DNA from: Cupriavidus taiwanensis
GTDB lineage: Bacteria; Pseudomonadota; Gammaproteobacteria; Burkholderiales; Burkholderiaceae
DNA: 64,000 nucleotides
Reading direction: 5' to 3'
NCBI RefSeq assembly: GCF_900249755.1
Contig: NZ_LT976853.1
Location: forward strand, 2,329,274-2,393,273
Positions 16,345 to 25,437 of this stretch are shown here, in pieces. The translations under genes were made by a program, and so were the position numbers. The notes under the pieces were generated by a model that saw only the letters and a list, made by a program, of their open reading frames with translations, searched no databases and was not told the origin of the DNA. Position 1 is the first letter of the stretch; each line of letters starts with the position of its first letter.

Positions 16345-19214
16345 GATGTCAGCGCCGGCACGGCGGTGGAGTCCCAGAAGCCCTTGCGGCACAGGCCGCG
16401 GGCGGTGCAATACACGCAGGCCGAGGCATCGCCGAAGGCCGGCAGCCTGGCGCCCTGGCGCAGCCGCATCACGTCGTCGCGCATCTGGCGCTCCAGCCAG
16501 GTAACCGCGGCCTCGAAGTCAGGCAGGCCGACCTCGCGCTGCGCCGCCGGCGCGCCCTCGCGCGCGCCTTCCAGCGCGACCCAGCTGCCGGCCGCGGCGT
16601 CGGCGCGCAGCAGGCCGTAGAACGGCAGCTGGCAGTCTTCGCCGACCTCGGCCAGCTTGCGCTTCAGGCGCGTGGCGCTCTGGGTCTTGTAGTCGAGCAC
16701 GGCATGCGCGCCGCCAGGGCCCTGGTCGAGACGGTCGATGCGCCCGGTCAGGCGCAGCGGCTGGCCGTCCGGCATCGGCAGGTCGATGCCGGCGTCGAGC
16801 TCGCCGCCGCGCCAGAACCAGCCCTCGGCCTCGCGCGCGGACTGCCACGCGACATACGACGGCAGCACCTCGCGCCAGCGCCGGTAGTAGGCAATGGCGT
16901 TGCCATCCTCGGCCATCAGCGCGCCGAACACCTCGTCGGATATCCCGCTCAGGCGCGCCAGGCGCTGGTCCTCGGACAGCGTCTCGCCGCGCTCGCGCCG
17001 CGCCTGCAGGTCCTTGTGGTAGGTCAGCAGCACGCGGTGCAGGGTCTCGCCGATCTCGCGCTTTTCGAGCTCGTCGCTGACCGTCTCCAGCCCGGCCAGG
17101 CCCAGCATGCGCCCGGCGAAGAACTGGTAGGGGCAGCGGCGCAGCATGTTGTACGCCTGCGCGCTCCAGCGCTGCGGCACCAGCGCGGGCTCGGCCGCGG
17201 GGGCCGGCATGCCGCGCACGTCGGCGAAGGTCTGGTGCGCCTGCGGCGCGGCGGCGGCTTCGATGCTGACCCCGGCGCGCGCGCAGCACGCCGCCAGCCG
17301 CTCGATCCAGCCCGACACGTGGTGCGGCTCGCCTCGGCTGCCGTAGCGCTGCCAGGTCAGCACCACGTCGTCGTTGTTGAGCAGCACCTCGGCCAGGTCG
17401 CGCGCCTGCTGCGCAAAGCGCGCCTCGCGGTCTTCCAGGTCCAGCTCGCGCCGCATCTGGTTGGAGAAGAACATCAGCTCGGCGGCGCTGGACGGCAGCT
17501 GGGCGTCATCGCAGCCGACGATCACCACGCCCTCGAAGCGCCGCATGCGCGCGCCGTTCAGCGGCAGGATGGTGATGCGCGCGGATCCGCTGGCCGAGGG
17601 CTCCTTGTAGGCCACCGATTCCAGCAGCGCCGACAGCATCGCGCGGAACTCGCCCTGCGACAGCGTGGCATGGCCGCCGGTCTCGTCGCGCGGCAGTTCC
17701 TGCAGCCGCGCCAGCGCATCGAGCAGCTGGCTGCCGGCATCGTCGGCGGCCAGCGCGGCGCGCATGCCGAGGCGATCGAGCATGCCGTCGAGCCGCTCCA
17801 GCCAGGTTGCCAGCGGATGCTGCGCAAGGCCGCGCGGCCAGCGTTCGGCCTCGTCGGCCAGCAAGCCGATCAGGCCATGGGCCGCGCGGCGCGGCGCCTG
17901 CCCGGCATCGTCATCATCGCCCGTGGCGTGCGGCGCGCTGGCCGGCGCGGGCGCGAACAACTGGCGCAGCCGCGCCCAGCCGCCGGTAATGCCTTCGCGC
18001 CGCACCTGGCGCTCGAGCAGCGCGATGGCGGCGCCGCGCGCGGCCACGCCGGGCAGGCAGAACGGGCTCTTGAGCAGGTCGAGCAGCGCCGCGGTATCGC
18101 CGTCGCGCACCAGCAGGTCGAACCAGCGCATCAGCGCGGCGGCCGCGCGCGTGGTGGAAAGCTTCCAGCCGGTCTCGTCGCGCACCGGCGCACCCGCGCG
18201 CGCCAGCAGTGCGCGCGCGCGGCGTGCCACCACGCGGTCGTGCGCGACCAGCGCCACCTGGCGGCGGCCTTCATTGAGCCACTGCACCAGCTGCGCGGCC
18301 GCGGCGGCGGCCTCGTCCTCGAAGCGCGCGCAGCCGACCACGCGCACCGACGGGCGCTGCGGCGGCAGTTCCGGCATCGCCGGCGGCGGCGCCAGGGCTG
18401 CGGCGTCGGCATCGTCGGCAATGCGGGCTTCCGGCCACAACGCCAGCAGCGCCTGGTACCAGCCGGCATCGCCCTGATCCTGGCCGGACCAGTCGTAGCC
18501 GACCTGAAGCACCGGCACCAGCTCGGCGGCATCGCGCAGGAACGCGGCCTCGAGCGGCGTGGGCGGCGTCGGCGCAATCCACACCACCGGGCCGCGCAGC
18601 TGCTGGGACAGTTCGCGCAGCGCGCGGCGCTTCGCCGGCAGCGGATCGTCGGGCCCGGACAGCGCCTGCCAGAACGCCAGCACGATGCGCGCCTCTTCGC
18701 CCAAAAAACGCTCCGACAGATGCGAATAGGTCCGCGCCAGCGCGCCCTGCAGCAGGCCGGCGCGATCGTCGCCGTCGATTTCGTCGTCGTCGCGGATGGC
18801 GGCGTCTTCGAGCCAGCGCGCGCTGAGCTCGTCGCAGATCGCCAGCAGCGTCTGCGACAAACCCCATGCCGCGGTTTCGTTCTGGGCGCCGAACGCCCGG
18901 CGCAGCCAGTCCTGGCCGCGCACCGCCTGCTGCACCGCGAGCAGGCGCGCGGCCGGGCTGCGCACCGGCGCGCCCTCGGGCGGCAGGTCGAGCAGCCAGT
19001 GGCCCAGCGTCAGCACGCGCGGCAAGAGCCGTGGCTGCCCGCCGGCACGCGCGGCGGCGTCCAGCGCCTGGCGTACGCCCGGAATCTGCGCGGCGGTCGG
19101 CACGACCACGTGCGCCTGCGCCTCGGGCGCGCCGCAGCGGTCGAGGAAATACCAGGCAGCCGTGGCCGCCTGCTCGAGAAAATCAGGGCCGGGGCGAAAA
19201 CTGAGCGACGTCAT
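16341..19214 (-). CDS. addB: AddB-type nuclease/inactive helicase subunit
   Basis: A 957-residue partner of AddA. The N-terminal half resembles a helicase fold but lacks a good Walker A (VVVPTAAQIPGVRQAL at the expected place), as in AddB proteins that scan for the recombination hotspot rather than hydrolyse ATP. The C-terminal part carries a PD-(D/E)XK nuclease (LTGRIDRLDQ, then AVLDYKTQSATRLKRK). A cysteine set (RRCPYQFFAGRML upstream, and CVYCTARGLCRKGFW at the end) fits the four-Cys iron-sulfur staple of AddB. It is the upstream gene of the pair and is followed without a gap by addA. The start at 19214 is the only sensible ATG. Confidence 0.88.
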   Translation of the reverse strand: MTSLSFRPGPDFLEQAATAAWYFLDRCGAPEAQAHVVVPTAAQIPGVRQALDAAARAGGQPRLLPRVLTLGHWLLDLPPEGAPVRSPAARLLAVQQAVRGQDWLRRAFGAQNETAAWGLSQTLLAICDELSARWLEDAAIRDDDEIDGDDRAGLLQGALARTYSHLSERFLGEEARIVLAFWQALSGPDDPLPAKRRALRELSQQLRGPVVWIAPTPPTPLEAAFLRDAAELVPVLQVGYDWSGQDQGDAGWYQALLALWPEARIADDADAAALAPPPAMPELPPQRPSVRVVGCARFEDEAAAAAAQLVQWLNEGRRQVALVAHDRVVARRARALLARAGAPVRDETGWKLSTTRAAAALMRWFDLLVRDGDTAALLDLLKSPFCLPGVAARGAAIALLERQVRREGITGGWARLRQLFAPAPASAPHATGDDDDAGQAPRRAAHGLIGLLADEAERWPRGLAQHPLATWLERLDGMLDRLGMRAALAADDAGSQLLDALARLQELPRDETGGHATLSQGEFRAMLSALLESVAYKEPSASGSARITILPLNGARMRRFEGVVIVGCDDAQLPSSAAELMFFSNQMRRELDLEDREARFAQQARDLAEVLLNNDDVVLTWQRYGSRGEPHHVSGWIERLAACCARAGVSIEAAAAPQAHQTFADVRGMPAPAAEPALVPQRWSAQAYNMLRRCPYQFFAGRMLGLAGLETVSDELEKREIGETLHRVLLTYHKDLQARRERGETLSEDQRLARLSGISDEVFGALMAEDGNAIAYYRRWREVLPSYVAWQSAREAEGWFWRGGELDAGIDLPMPDGQPLRLTGRIDRLDQGPGGAHAVLDYKTQSATRLKRKLAEVGEDCQLPFYGLLRADAAAGSWVALEGAREGAPAAQREVGLPDFEAAVTWLERQMRDDVMRLRQGARLPAFGDASACVYCTARGLCRKGFWDSTAVPALTS

Positions 19215-19365
19215 GGGCCGTCATTGAGGCGTTGGCCGCAAGGCTGCGGCAACGGCGTCGGGTTGGAACGAATCAGGAAGCAACGAGAGCAACAATGACG
19301 CGGCGCCGCCAGCCGGCGCGTCCGGCGGCGGCGGGCACCGCGGTACGGGGACAGGCCGTGCCGCT

Positions 19366-19638
19366 TCAGTCGGAACCGCCTTCCAGGCGGGCGCGGATTT
19401 CGCGCGCGGTCTCGAGCAGCCCTTCGTAGCCCGAGCGCGCGTGCTCGGGCAAGTCCGGGTCGCCCACCAGCGTGCCGAGCGTTTCGATGATGCTGTAGAC
19501 CAGCCCGCGCGCGGCGCCGCTGGCGATGCTGTTGGTCTCCACGGCGCTGCTGAGATGGTCCAGCGCATCGCTCAGGTGGTCGACGTCCGGCGCCTGGCCG
19601 GACTCGGGCTGCGAAGGCTTGTGGGGATCGGTGTTCAT
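19366..19638 (-). CDS. hypothetical protein, 90 residues
   Basis: A small acidic, soluble-looking protein that I do not recognise. It has no signal peptide or membrane segment. The N-terminal 20 residues are polar and disordered-looking (HKPSQPESGQAPD). The rest is predicted helical: HLSDALDHLSSAVETNSIAS, GLVYSIIETLGTLVGD and HARSGYEGLLETAREIRARL. The start is ATG at 19638. It sits 150 bp upstream of addB on the same strand and so could be the first gene of an addB-addA transcript, or independent. Codon use looks native. No function is proposed. Confidence 0.65.
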   Translation of the reverse strand: MNTDPHKPSQPESGQAPDVDHLSDALDHLSSAVETNSIASGAARGLVYSIIETLGTLVGDPDLPEHARSGYEGLLETAREIRARLEGGSD

Positions 19639-20108
19639 GTCGATGACCTAGTCAGGGGCGCAGGGTGGCGTGAATGGTGCGCCGCGAGCTGCCCGTCGGG
19701 CGCCGTGCGAACCGCTTCTATTCTACGCGCAGGCTGTACGCATCCGGCACTGCGGCGCGCATAAGTGCATTCTATGACACCCATCCGCCACCGGCGCCGC
19801 GATAAGGCAAAGCTCTCGCCGTCATTGAAAATAAGCATTTCAATGAATCAAACCTTTGCACCAGAATGACGGCATTGTTTGCGGACCCTTGTGCAGGGAG
19901 TTGCCGCGGCCTTGCCGGAGGTGCCGGGGGCCGGTCTTGAATATCGGCAAACTGGTAACATATCGGCAGCACCGGGCGCGGCAGCGGCCTCCACCGCCTG
20001 CTTCAGGGGGAATGGGGCGGCCCGACGGGTCCGCGCAATCTCGTGTAAGGTAACGGCTCGGCCGTCCAGCCTTCAACATAAACAGAGCGAAACCAGAGGT
20101 TTTCCGCC
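19639..20108. other. 470-bp divergent intergenic region upstream of trxA
   Basis: No convincing gene. It separates the 90-residue protein (minus) from trxA (plus) and should hold both promoters. It includes an AT-rich patch with an 8-bp inverted repeat (19823-19845). The trxA-proximal 250 bp are ordinary GC-rich sequence; no clear -35/-10 pair could be chosen. Confidence 0.5.
19823..19845. repeat. 8-bp perfect inverted repeat, 7-bp spacer
   Basis: CATTGAAA and TTTCAATG flank seven bases in the only AT-rich patch between two divergent genes. Shape and position suit a dimeric repressor site or a short hairpin. No protein can be assigned. Confidence 0.5.
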
Positions 20109-20435
20109 ATGAGCGAACAAATCAAGTATGTGAGCGACGCCTCGTTCGACGCTGACGTCCTCCAGTCCGACAAGCCCGTCCTGCTCGATTTCTGGGCGGA
20201 ATGGTGCGGCCCCTGCAAGATGATCGCGCCGATCCTGGATGAAGTCGCCAAGGACTACGGTGACAAGCTGCAGATCGCCAAGATCAATGTCGATGAGAAC
20301 CAGCAGGTGCCGGCCAAGTTCGGCATCCGCGGCATCCCGACGCTGATCCTGTTCAAGAACGGCGCGGTCGCGGCCCAGAAGGTCGGCGCGCTGTCCAAGT
20401 CGCAACTGACTGCCTTCCTCGACGGCAACCTGTAA
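20109..20435 (+). CDS. trxA: thioredoxin
   Basis: A 108-residue classical thioredoxin, the cytoplasmic disulfide reductant for ribonucleotide reductase, PAPS reductase and others. The active site WCGPCK has cysteines 33 and 36 in an [17 protein letters not shown] context. The cis-proline loop [12 protein letters not shown] and the [12 protein letters not shown] strand are typical. It begins with ATG at 20109 behind GAGG. The trxA-rho order is conserved in many Proteobacteria. A GC-rich hairpin with few T residues (20444-20467) separates it from rho, so partial read-through is likely. Confidence 0.97.
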   Translation: MSEQIKYVSDASFDADVLQSDKPVLLDFWAEWCGPCKMIAPILDEVAKDYGDKLQIAKINVDENQQVPAKFGIRGIPTLILFKNGAVAAQKVGALSKSQLTAFLDGNL

Positions 20436-20443
20436 GCTGCGCG

Positions 20444-20467
20444 CCGGGACCCGACCCACGGTCCCGG
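20444..20467 (+). terminator. hairpin after trxA, weak terminator
   Basis: CCGGGACC pairs with GGTCCCGG over an 8-base loop, followed by only TTT. The stem is strong but the T-tract is poor, so this probably attenuates rather than blocks read-through into rho. Confidence 0.4.
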
Positions 20468-20615
20468 TTTCGTCACGATCCGACGTGCGTGCGCCACACC
20501 CTGGCGCGCCGGTCGGATTGTGCTAAGATGCCACCAACAACTCCCCGAGCGTTCGCTCATTTTCTCCCCCTTCCATTAGGTCTCGCCCGTCCGGGCCCAT
20601 CTGTACCCCTCGTCT

Positions 20616-21878
20616 ATGCACCTGACAGAACTCAAATCGCTTCACGTGTCTGCGCTTCTCGAAATGGCGGCTACGCTCGAGATCGACAACGCACAACGGA
20701 TGCGCAAACAGGAACTGATGTTTGCGATCCTGAAGAAGCGCGCCAAGATGGGCGAAACCATCTACGGAGACGGCACCCTGGAAGTCCTGCCTGACGGCTT
20801 CGGTTTCCTGCGCTCGCCCGAGACCTCCTACCTGGCCAGCACCGACGACATCTACATCAGCCCGTCGCAGATCCGCCGCTTCAACCTGCACACCGGCGAT
20901 TCGATCGAGGGCGAGGTACGCACGCCCAAGGACGGCGAGCGCTATTTCGCGCTGGTGAAGGTGGACAAGGTCAACGGCCAGGCGCCCGAAGCGGTCAAGA
21001 ACCGCATCATGTTCGAGAACCTGACGCCGCTGCACCCGAACCGGCCGCTCACGCTCGAACGCGACATCAAGGCGGAAGAGAACATCACCGGCCGCATCAT
21101 CGACATGATCGCGCCGATCGGCCGCGGCCAGCGCGCGCTGCTGGTGGCGTCGCCCAAGTCGGGCAAGACCGTGATGCTGCAACACATTGCACACGCGATC
21201 GCCAACAATCATCCGGAAGCCGACCTGTTCGTGCTGCTGATCGACGAGCGCCCGGAAGAAGTGACCGAGATGCAGCGCTCGGTGCGCGGCGAAGTGGTCG
21301 CGTCCACCTTCGACGAACCCGCCATCCGTCACGTGCAGGTGGCGGAAATGGTGATCGAGAAAGCCAAGCGCCTGGTCGAGCTGAAGCGCGACGTGGTGAT
21401 CCTGCTGGACTCCATCACCCGCCTGGCGCGCGCCTACAACACGGTGGTGCCGGCCTCGGGCAAGGTGCTGACCGGCGGTGTCGACGCCAACGCGCTGCAG
21501 CGCCCGAAGCGCTTCTTCGGCGCCGCGCGTAACCTTGAAGAAGGCGGTTCGCTGACCATCATCGCCACCGCGCTGATCGAGACCGGCAGCCGCATGGACG
21601 ACGTGATCTACGAAGAGTTCAAGGGCACCGGCAATATGGAAGTGCACCTGGAACGCCGCCTGGCCGAAAAGCGCGTCTATCCGTCGATCAACCTGAACAA
21701 GTCCGGCACGCGCCGCGAAGAACTGCTGATAAAGCCGGACATCCTGCAGAAGATCTGGGTGCTGCGCAAATTCATCTCCGACATGGACGAAGTGCAGGCG
21801 ATGGAATTCATCATGGACAAGATGAAGGCCACCAAGAACAACGCAGAGTTTTTCGATATGATGCGCCGAGGCGGCTGA
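20616..21878 (+). CDS. rho: transcription termination factor Rho
   Basis: A 420-residue hexameric RNA-dependent ATPase that ends untranslated transcripts. The N-terminal helical domain starts [20 protein letters not shown]. The cold-shock-like RNA-binding domain contains [19 protein letters not shown], Walker A is [14 protein letters not shown], Walker B is [16 protein letters not shown], the Q-loop region is [16 protein letters not shown] and the R-loop is [19 protein letters not shown]. Length and sequence are normal for Proteobacteria, with no insertion domain. A 180-bp leader separates it from trxA, a usual place for Rho autoregulation. A perfect intrinsic terminator follows at 21912. Confidence 0.98.
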   Translation: MHLTELKSLHVSALLEMAATLEIDNAQRMRKQELMFAILKKRAKMGETIYGDGTLEVLPDGFGFLRSPETSYLASTDDIYISPSQIRRFNLHTGDSIEGEVRTPKDGERYFALVKVDKVNGQAPEAVKNRIMFENLTPLHPNRPLTLERDIKAEENITGRIIDMIAPIGRGQRALLVASPKSGKTVMLQHIAHAIANNHPEADLFVLLIDERPEEVTEMQRSVRGEVVASTFDEPAIRHVQVAEMVIEKAKRLVELKRDVVILLDSITRLARAYNTVVPASGKVLTGGVDANALQRPKRFFGAARNLEEGGSLTIIATALIETGSRMDDVIYEEFKGTGNMEVHLERRLAEKRVYPSINLNKSGTRREELLIKPDILQKIWVLRKFISDMDEVQAMEFIMDKMKATKNNAEFFDMMRRGG

Positions 21879-21911
21879 GCCTCGCTGCGGCCGTGCCGCA
21901 ACGCAGACAGG

Positions 21912-21937
21912 AAGGCGTGCCGCGGCACGCCTTTTTT
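21912..21937 (+). terminator. intrinsic terminator after rho
   Basis: GGCGTGC/GCACGCC stem (21914-21931) with a 4-base loop and six T residues. It lies only 18 bp before the mtfA start codon. Confidence 0.85.
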
Positions 21938-21954
21938 GTTTTTTCGACCATGTC

Positions 21955-22806
21955 ATGCTGGGCAAACTGACCACCTTCCTGCGCTCGCGCTCCCGCGCCC
22001 GCAAGCTCGAGCACTACGCCATCCCCGACGCGCTCTGGACGCGCACCGTGGCCACGCTGCCGTTCGTGCAGCGCTACGGCAGCGCCGATCTTGCCGCGCT
22101 GCGCGAGCTGGCCACGCTGTTCATCGCCGAGAAGGAATACTCGACCGCGCACGACCTGCCGCTGGCCGACGACATGGTGGCCAGCGTCGCGGTGCAGGCC
22201 TGCGTGCCGATCCTGAAGCTGGGACTGCCGTGGTACCGCGGCTGGCATGGCATCGTGCTCTACCCGGGCGAGTTCATCATCCGCCGGACCGTGCAGGACG
22301 AGATCGGCCTGGTCCACGGGGTGGTCGAGGAAGCCAGCGGCGAAGCGTGGGAGCACGGCCCGGTGATCCTGTCCTGGCCCGACGTGCACAGCCCCGGCGC
22401 GGGCCTCGACAGCGATCATGCCCTGCCGGCGGACACCTACAACGTGGTCATCCACGAATTCGCCCACAAGCTCGACATGCTCGACGGCGAGCCCGACGGC
22501 GTGCCGGCGTTCTCGCGCGTGCTGCATCCGGACATCGACGCCGAAGCCTGGGCCGAAACCTTCCTGACCGAATACGACCGCTTCGCCGAAGCCTGGGATG
22601 CGCGCGACGAGGCCGACTGGGAGCACCCGGAGCGGCTGCCCGCGGCGCTGCGCGTCATCGACCCCTATGGCAGCGAGGCGCCCAGCGAGTTCTTTGCCGT
22701 GACGTCGGAGGCGTTTTTTGTCGAGCCGGTCGGACTGGCGCGGCACTGGCCGGTGGTTTACCAGTCGCTGGCGGCGTTTTATCGGCAGGATCCCGCCGCG
22801 ATGTGA
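21955..22806 (+). CDS. mtfA: zinc-dependent peptidase, MtfA/M90 family
   Basis: A 283-residue metallopeptidase of the MtfA family. In enterobacteria MtfA is an aminopeptidase that binds the glucose-PTS repressor Mlc. The zinc motif HEFAHKLDMLDG is near residue 165, and a conserved YGSEAPSEFFAVTSEAFF segment carries the distal ligands. LYPGEFIIRR and ILSWPDV are also family features. The ATG at 21955 has no Shine-Dalgarno sequence and falls 18 bp after the rho terminator, inside its T-rich tail. Expression therefore depends on terminator read-through or an unseen start. A glucose-PTS partner is not expected in this lineage, so the role here is open. Confidence 0.88.
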   Translation: MLGKLTTFLRSRSRARKLEHYAIPDALWTRTVATLPFVQRYGSADLAALRELATLFIAEKEYSTAHDLPLADDMVASVAVQACVPILKLGLPWYRGWHGIVLYPGEFIIRRTVQDEIGLVHGVVEEASGEAWEHGPVILSWPDVHSPGAGLDSDHALPADTYNVVIHEFAHKLDMLDGEPDGVPAFSRVLHPDIDAEAWAETFLTEYDRFAEAWDARDEADWEHPERLPAALRVIDPYGSEAPSEFFAVTSEAFFVEPVGLARHWPVVYQSLAAFYRQDPAAM

Positions 22807-22886
22807 AACAGACGCCTCTTTTTCGGCGCATCACTTTGTTGGGCCGATGCCCCCGTACGCCCTTCCCCAAGTATTTGTTTTTCTGC

Positions 22887-22892
22887 CATAAT
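22887..22892 (+). promoter_or_regulatory. candidate -10 box of rpmE2
   Basis: CATAAT stands in an AT-rich patch in front of the L31 gene, with TTCCCC 18 bp upstream as a poor -35. No Zur-type AT-rich palindrome was seen, unlike the zinc-repressed type B L31 paralogues of some bacteria. Confidence 0.35.
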
Positions 22893-23008
22893 CCCGGTTT
22901 GCCCGTAATCGGCAAGTGGTTCGTTCGTCGCCGCGCCATACCTTCTCCGCTTCTGGCGGAGCACCGCGGATGGCAACGGACTGGCTACCCAACCAGAAAG
23001 GACTCATC

Positions 23009-23269
23009 ATGAAAGAAGGCATTCACCCGAATTACCGCGAAGTCGTGTTCCAGGACATGTCCAGCGACTTCAGCTTCATCACCCGCTCGACCATCCAGAC
23101 CAAGGACACGATCGTGAAGGACGGCAAGGAATACCCGCTGGCCAAGATCGAAGTCTCGTCGGAATCGCACCCGTTCTACACCGGCACCCAGAAGATCATG
23201 GACACCGCCGGCCGCGTGGAAAAGTTCCGCCAGAAGTTCGGCAACAAGCTGGGCAAGGCTGCGAAGTAA
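23009..23269 (+). CDS. rpmE2: 50S ribosomal protein L31, type B
   Basis: An 86-residue L31 of the zinc-free (type B, C-minus) class. It starts [20 protein letters not shown] and lacks the CxxC pairs of zinc-binding L31; the C-terminal EKFRQKFG is typical. L31 bridges the 50S and 30S subunits. The ATG at 23009 is preceded by AGAAAGGA. An ORF starting at 22916 adds a non-conserved leader and is rejected. The position close to rho suggests that this may be the housekeeping L31 rather than a zinc-starvation spare. A clear terminator follows. Confidence 0.96.
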   Translation: MKEGIHPNYREVVFQDMSSDFSFITRSTIQTKDTIVKDGKEYPLAKIEVSSESHPFYTGTQKIMDTAGRVEKFRQKFGNKLGKAAK

Positions 23270-23333
23270 TCGCTTTCAGCGACCCCGCGTCGCGCCTGCC
23301 GCGGACAAGCTCCGGGCGCGCGCGAACCAGCAC

Positions 23334-23363
23334 AGAGGCAGCATCGGCTGCCTCTTTGCTTTT
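23334..23363 (+). terminator. intrinsic terminator after rpmE2
   Basis: AGAGGCAGC/GCTGCCTCT stem with a 4-base loop, followed by a T-rich tail (TTGCTTTT). Confidence 0.8.
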
Positions 23364-23510
23364 GTGCCGGAGCGGTTGGCCGGCACGGCCCGCCATCGGG
23401 ATTTACCCCCACATTTCGTGAGGCTTCCACGCCATGCCACGGCCACGCGGCCGCCGCATGCGCGATACTGTGGCCTTCGCGCCATGGGCCACGGCCCGAC
23501 CTGAGCATCG

Positions 23511-25298
23511 ATGCGTCAAGCCAACACCTCACCCGTCCAGCTGACCGCAGCCGCCACCGGCGCCCTGCCGCGCGCGCTGCTGCTGGCCATCTGCATCATC
23601 TACGGCCTGGTCGGCCTGTTCGGACGCGACCCGTGGAAGAACGAGGACGCCGCGGGCTTCGGCGTGATGTGGCAGTTGGCCACCGGCAGCACGCACGACT
23701 GGCTGATGCCGAACATCGTCGGCCGCCCGTACAGCGAGGACGGCCCGCTGGTGTTCTGGATCGGCGCGCTGATGATCCGCGGCTTCGGCGGCTGGCTGGG
23801 CGCGACCGACGCGGCGCGGCTGGCGACGGCGCTGTTCTTCTTCGCGACCTGCGCCTGCATCTGGTACACCACCTACCTGCTGGGCCGGCGCGATGAAGTC
23901 CAGCCCTTTGCCTATGCCTTCGGCGGCCAGCCCAATGCGCGCGACTACGGCCGCACGCTGGCCGACGGCGCTCTGCTGATTTTCCTGGCTTGCGTCGGCC
24001 TGGCCATGCGCGTGCACGAGACCACGCCGCAGGTCGGCCAGGTCGCGTTTATCGCGCTGGCGCTGTACGGCCTGGTGCGCGGCCTCGACAAGCCCACCCA
24101 GGGCAGCCTGATCTATGGCGCCGCGCTGGGCGGCCTGACGCTGGCCAGCGGGCCGCTGCTGGCGCTGGCGCTGCTGCTCGGCACCGCGGTCTGCGCGCTG
24201 GTGTGCAAGCCGCTGCCGTGGCGCCGGCTTGCCGTGGTCGCGATTCCGCTGGCACTGCTGATCGTGGCCGCATGGCTGGCAGCCGCGTATTTCGGCGCGG
24301 CCGACCGCAACGAGGCGGTCACGTTTATCCGCGAATGGTCGCGCTATGACCGCCGCAGCTACGGCTCGCCCAATATGGCGACGTTCGGCTTCAACATGCG
24401 CAACCTGTTCCTGTACACGTGGCCGGTGTGGCCGATCGCGGGCTGGGCCTGGATTGCCTGGACCGGCATGCGCCGGGCGCCCCATGTGGCGGCGCCGCTG
24501 GCGCTGCTGTTGCCGGTGCTGGTGCTGCTGTTCCTGCAGCGCAGCGCCGGCGACGTGCAGTTCATCCTGCTGCTGCCGCCGATGGCAGTGCTGGCCGCCT
24601 TTGCGCTGCCGACGCTGGCGCGCGGCGTGATCAACGCTATCGACTGGTTCGCGCTGCTGTTCTTCACCATCTTCGGCGGCACGGTCTGGTTTATGTGGAT
24701 CGCCAAGACCACCGGCTGGCCGCCGCGCATCGCGCGCAACGTGTTCCGGCAGTTGCCGGGCTACCAGCATGAATTCACCATCGCCGCGGTGGTGTTCGCG
24801 CTGGCGGCGACGGTGGCATGGGTGTTGATCGTGCGCTGGCGCCTGTCGCGCGCGCCCAAGCAGATCTGGCGTCCGGTGGTGATTTCCGCGGCTGGCACCA
24901 CCCTGATGTGGGTGATGGCGATGACGCTGTGGCTGCCGTCGATCAACTACGGCAAGACCTATCGCGACGTGGCCCAGGCGGCGTCGATGGCGCTGCCGCC
25001 GGCCTACCAGTGCGTGCAGCCGATTCGCATGGGCGATGCGCAGCTGGCGTCGTTCGCGTACTTCGGCCATATCCGCTTTGGCGGGCCCAACGACGGCTGC
25101 GACGTGCTGCTGCGCCACGATTCGGTCGACTACGGAGAGCCGGGCAATATCTCGCACTTCGAGTGGCGCCTGATCTGGGAAGGCAGGCGCCCGGCGGACC
25201 GCGACGAGCGCTTCCGCATGTATCGCCTGGTCGATACCGCGCGCGCCGCCCACCCGCGCCCGGACCTGCCGCGGCGCCGCCTGCCGCGCCAGCCCTGA
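23511..25298 (+). CDS. ArnT-like (GT39/GT83) membrane glycosyltransferase
   Basis: A 595-residue polytopic inner-membrane protein of the ArnT/PMT superfamily, which moves sugars from polyprenyl-phosphate donors onto lipid A or other periplasmic acceptors. The diagnostic first periplasmic loop is present: GRDPWKNEDAAGFGVMWQLA, then DWLMPNIVGRPYSEDGPLVF, matching the D-E / DW-P / KPPL pattern of ArnT. About twelve hydrophobic segments follow, ending in a roughly 150-residue periplasmic C-terminal region. No arn pathway genes are adjacent, so aminoarabinose transfer cannot be claimed. It lies between rpmE2 and a MATE exporter on the same strand. Confidence 0.78.
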   Translation: MRQANTSPVQLTAAATGALPRALLLAICIIYGLVGLFGRDPWKNEDAAGFGVMWQLATGSTHDWLMPNIVGRPYSEDGPLVFWIGALMIRGFGGWLGATDAARLATALFFFATCACIWYTTYLLGRRDEVQPFAYAFGGQPNARDYGRTLADGALLIFLACVGLAMRVHETTPQVGQVAFIALALYGLVRGLDKPTQGSLIYGAALGGLTLASGPLLALALLLGTAVCALVCKPLPWRRLAVVAIPLALLIVAAWLAAAYFGAADRNEAVTFIREWSRYDRRSYGSPNMATFGFNMRNLFLYTWPVWPIAGWAWIAWTGMRRAPHVAAPLALLLPVLVLLFLQRSAGDVQFILLLPPMAVLAAFALPTLARGVINAIDWFALLFFTIFGGTVWFMWIAKTTGWPPRIARNVFRQLPGYQHEFTIAAVVFALAATVAWVLIVRWRLSRAPKQIWRPVVISAAGTTLMWVMAMTLWLPSINYGKTYRDVAQAASMALPPAYQCVQPIRMGDAQLASFAYFGHIRFGGPNDGCDVLLRHDSVDYGEPGNISHFEWRLIWEGRRPADRDERFRMYRLVDTARAAHPRPDLPRRRLPRQP

Positions 25299-25437
25299 GC
25301 CATCGCTGCCGCTTTCCGTGATCCGCCGGTAGCCGCCCCACCCGCTACACCGCAGCGCCTGACGCGCCCAAGCACCATTCCGGCCGCAGGCGGCTGCGGG
25401 GCTGGATTCCAGCCCGCCCCTGCCTGCAGAGCCCTGA

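Noticed and set aside
9679-16620. A 2313-residue open frame on the plus strand across nrdJ, ffs and addA.
   Set aside because: It is antisense to three well-supported features, has a His/Arg/Ala/Gln-rich composition typical of the reverse strand of GC-rich genes, and contains no recognisable domain. Similar shadows at 1880-4153 and 7306-9675 were discarded for the same reason.
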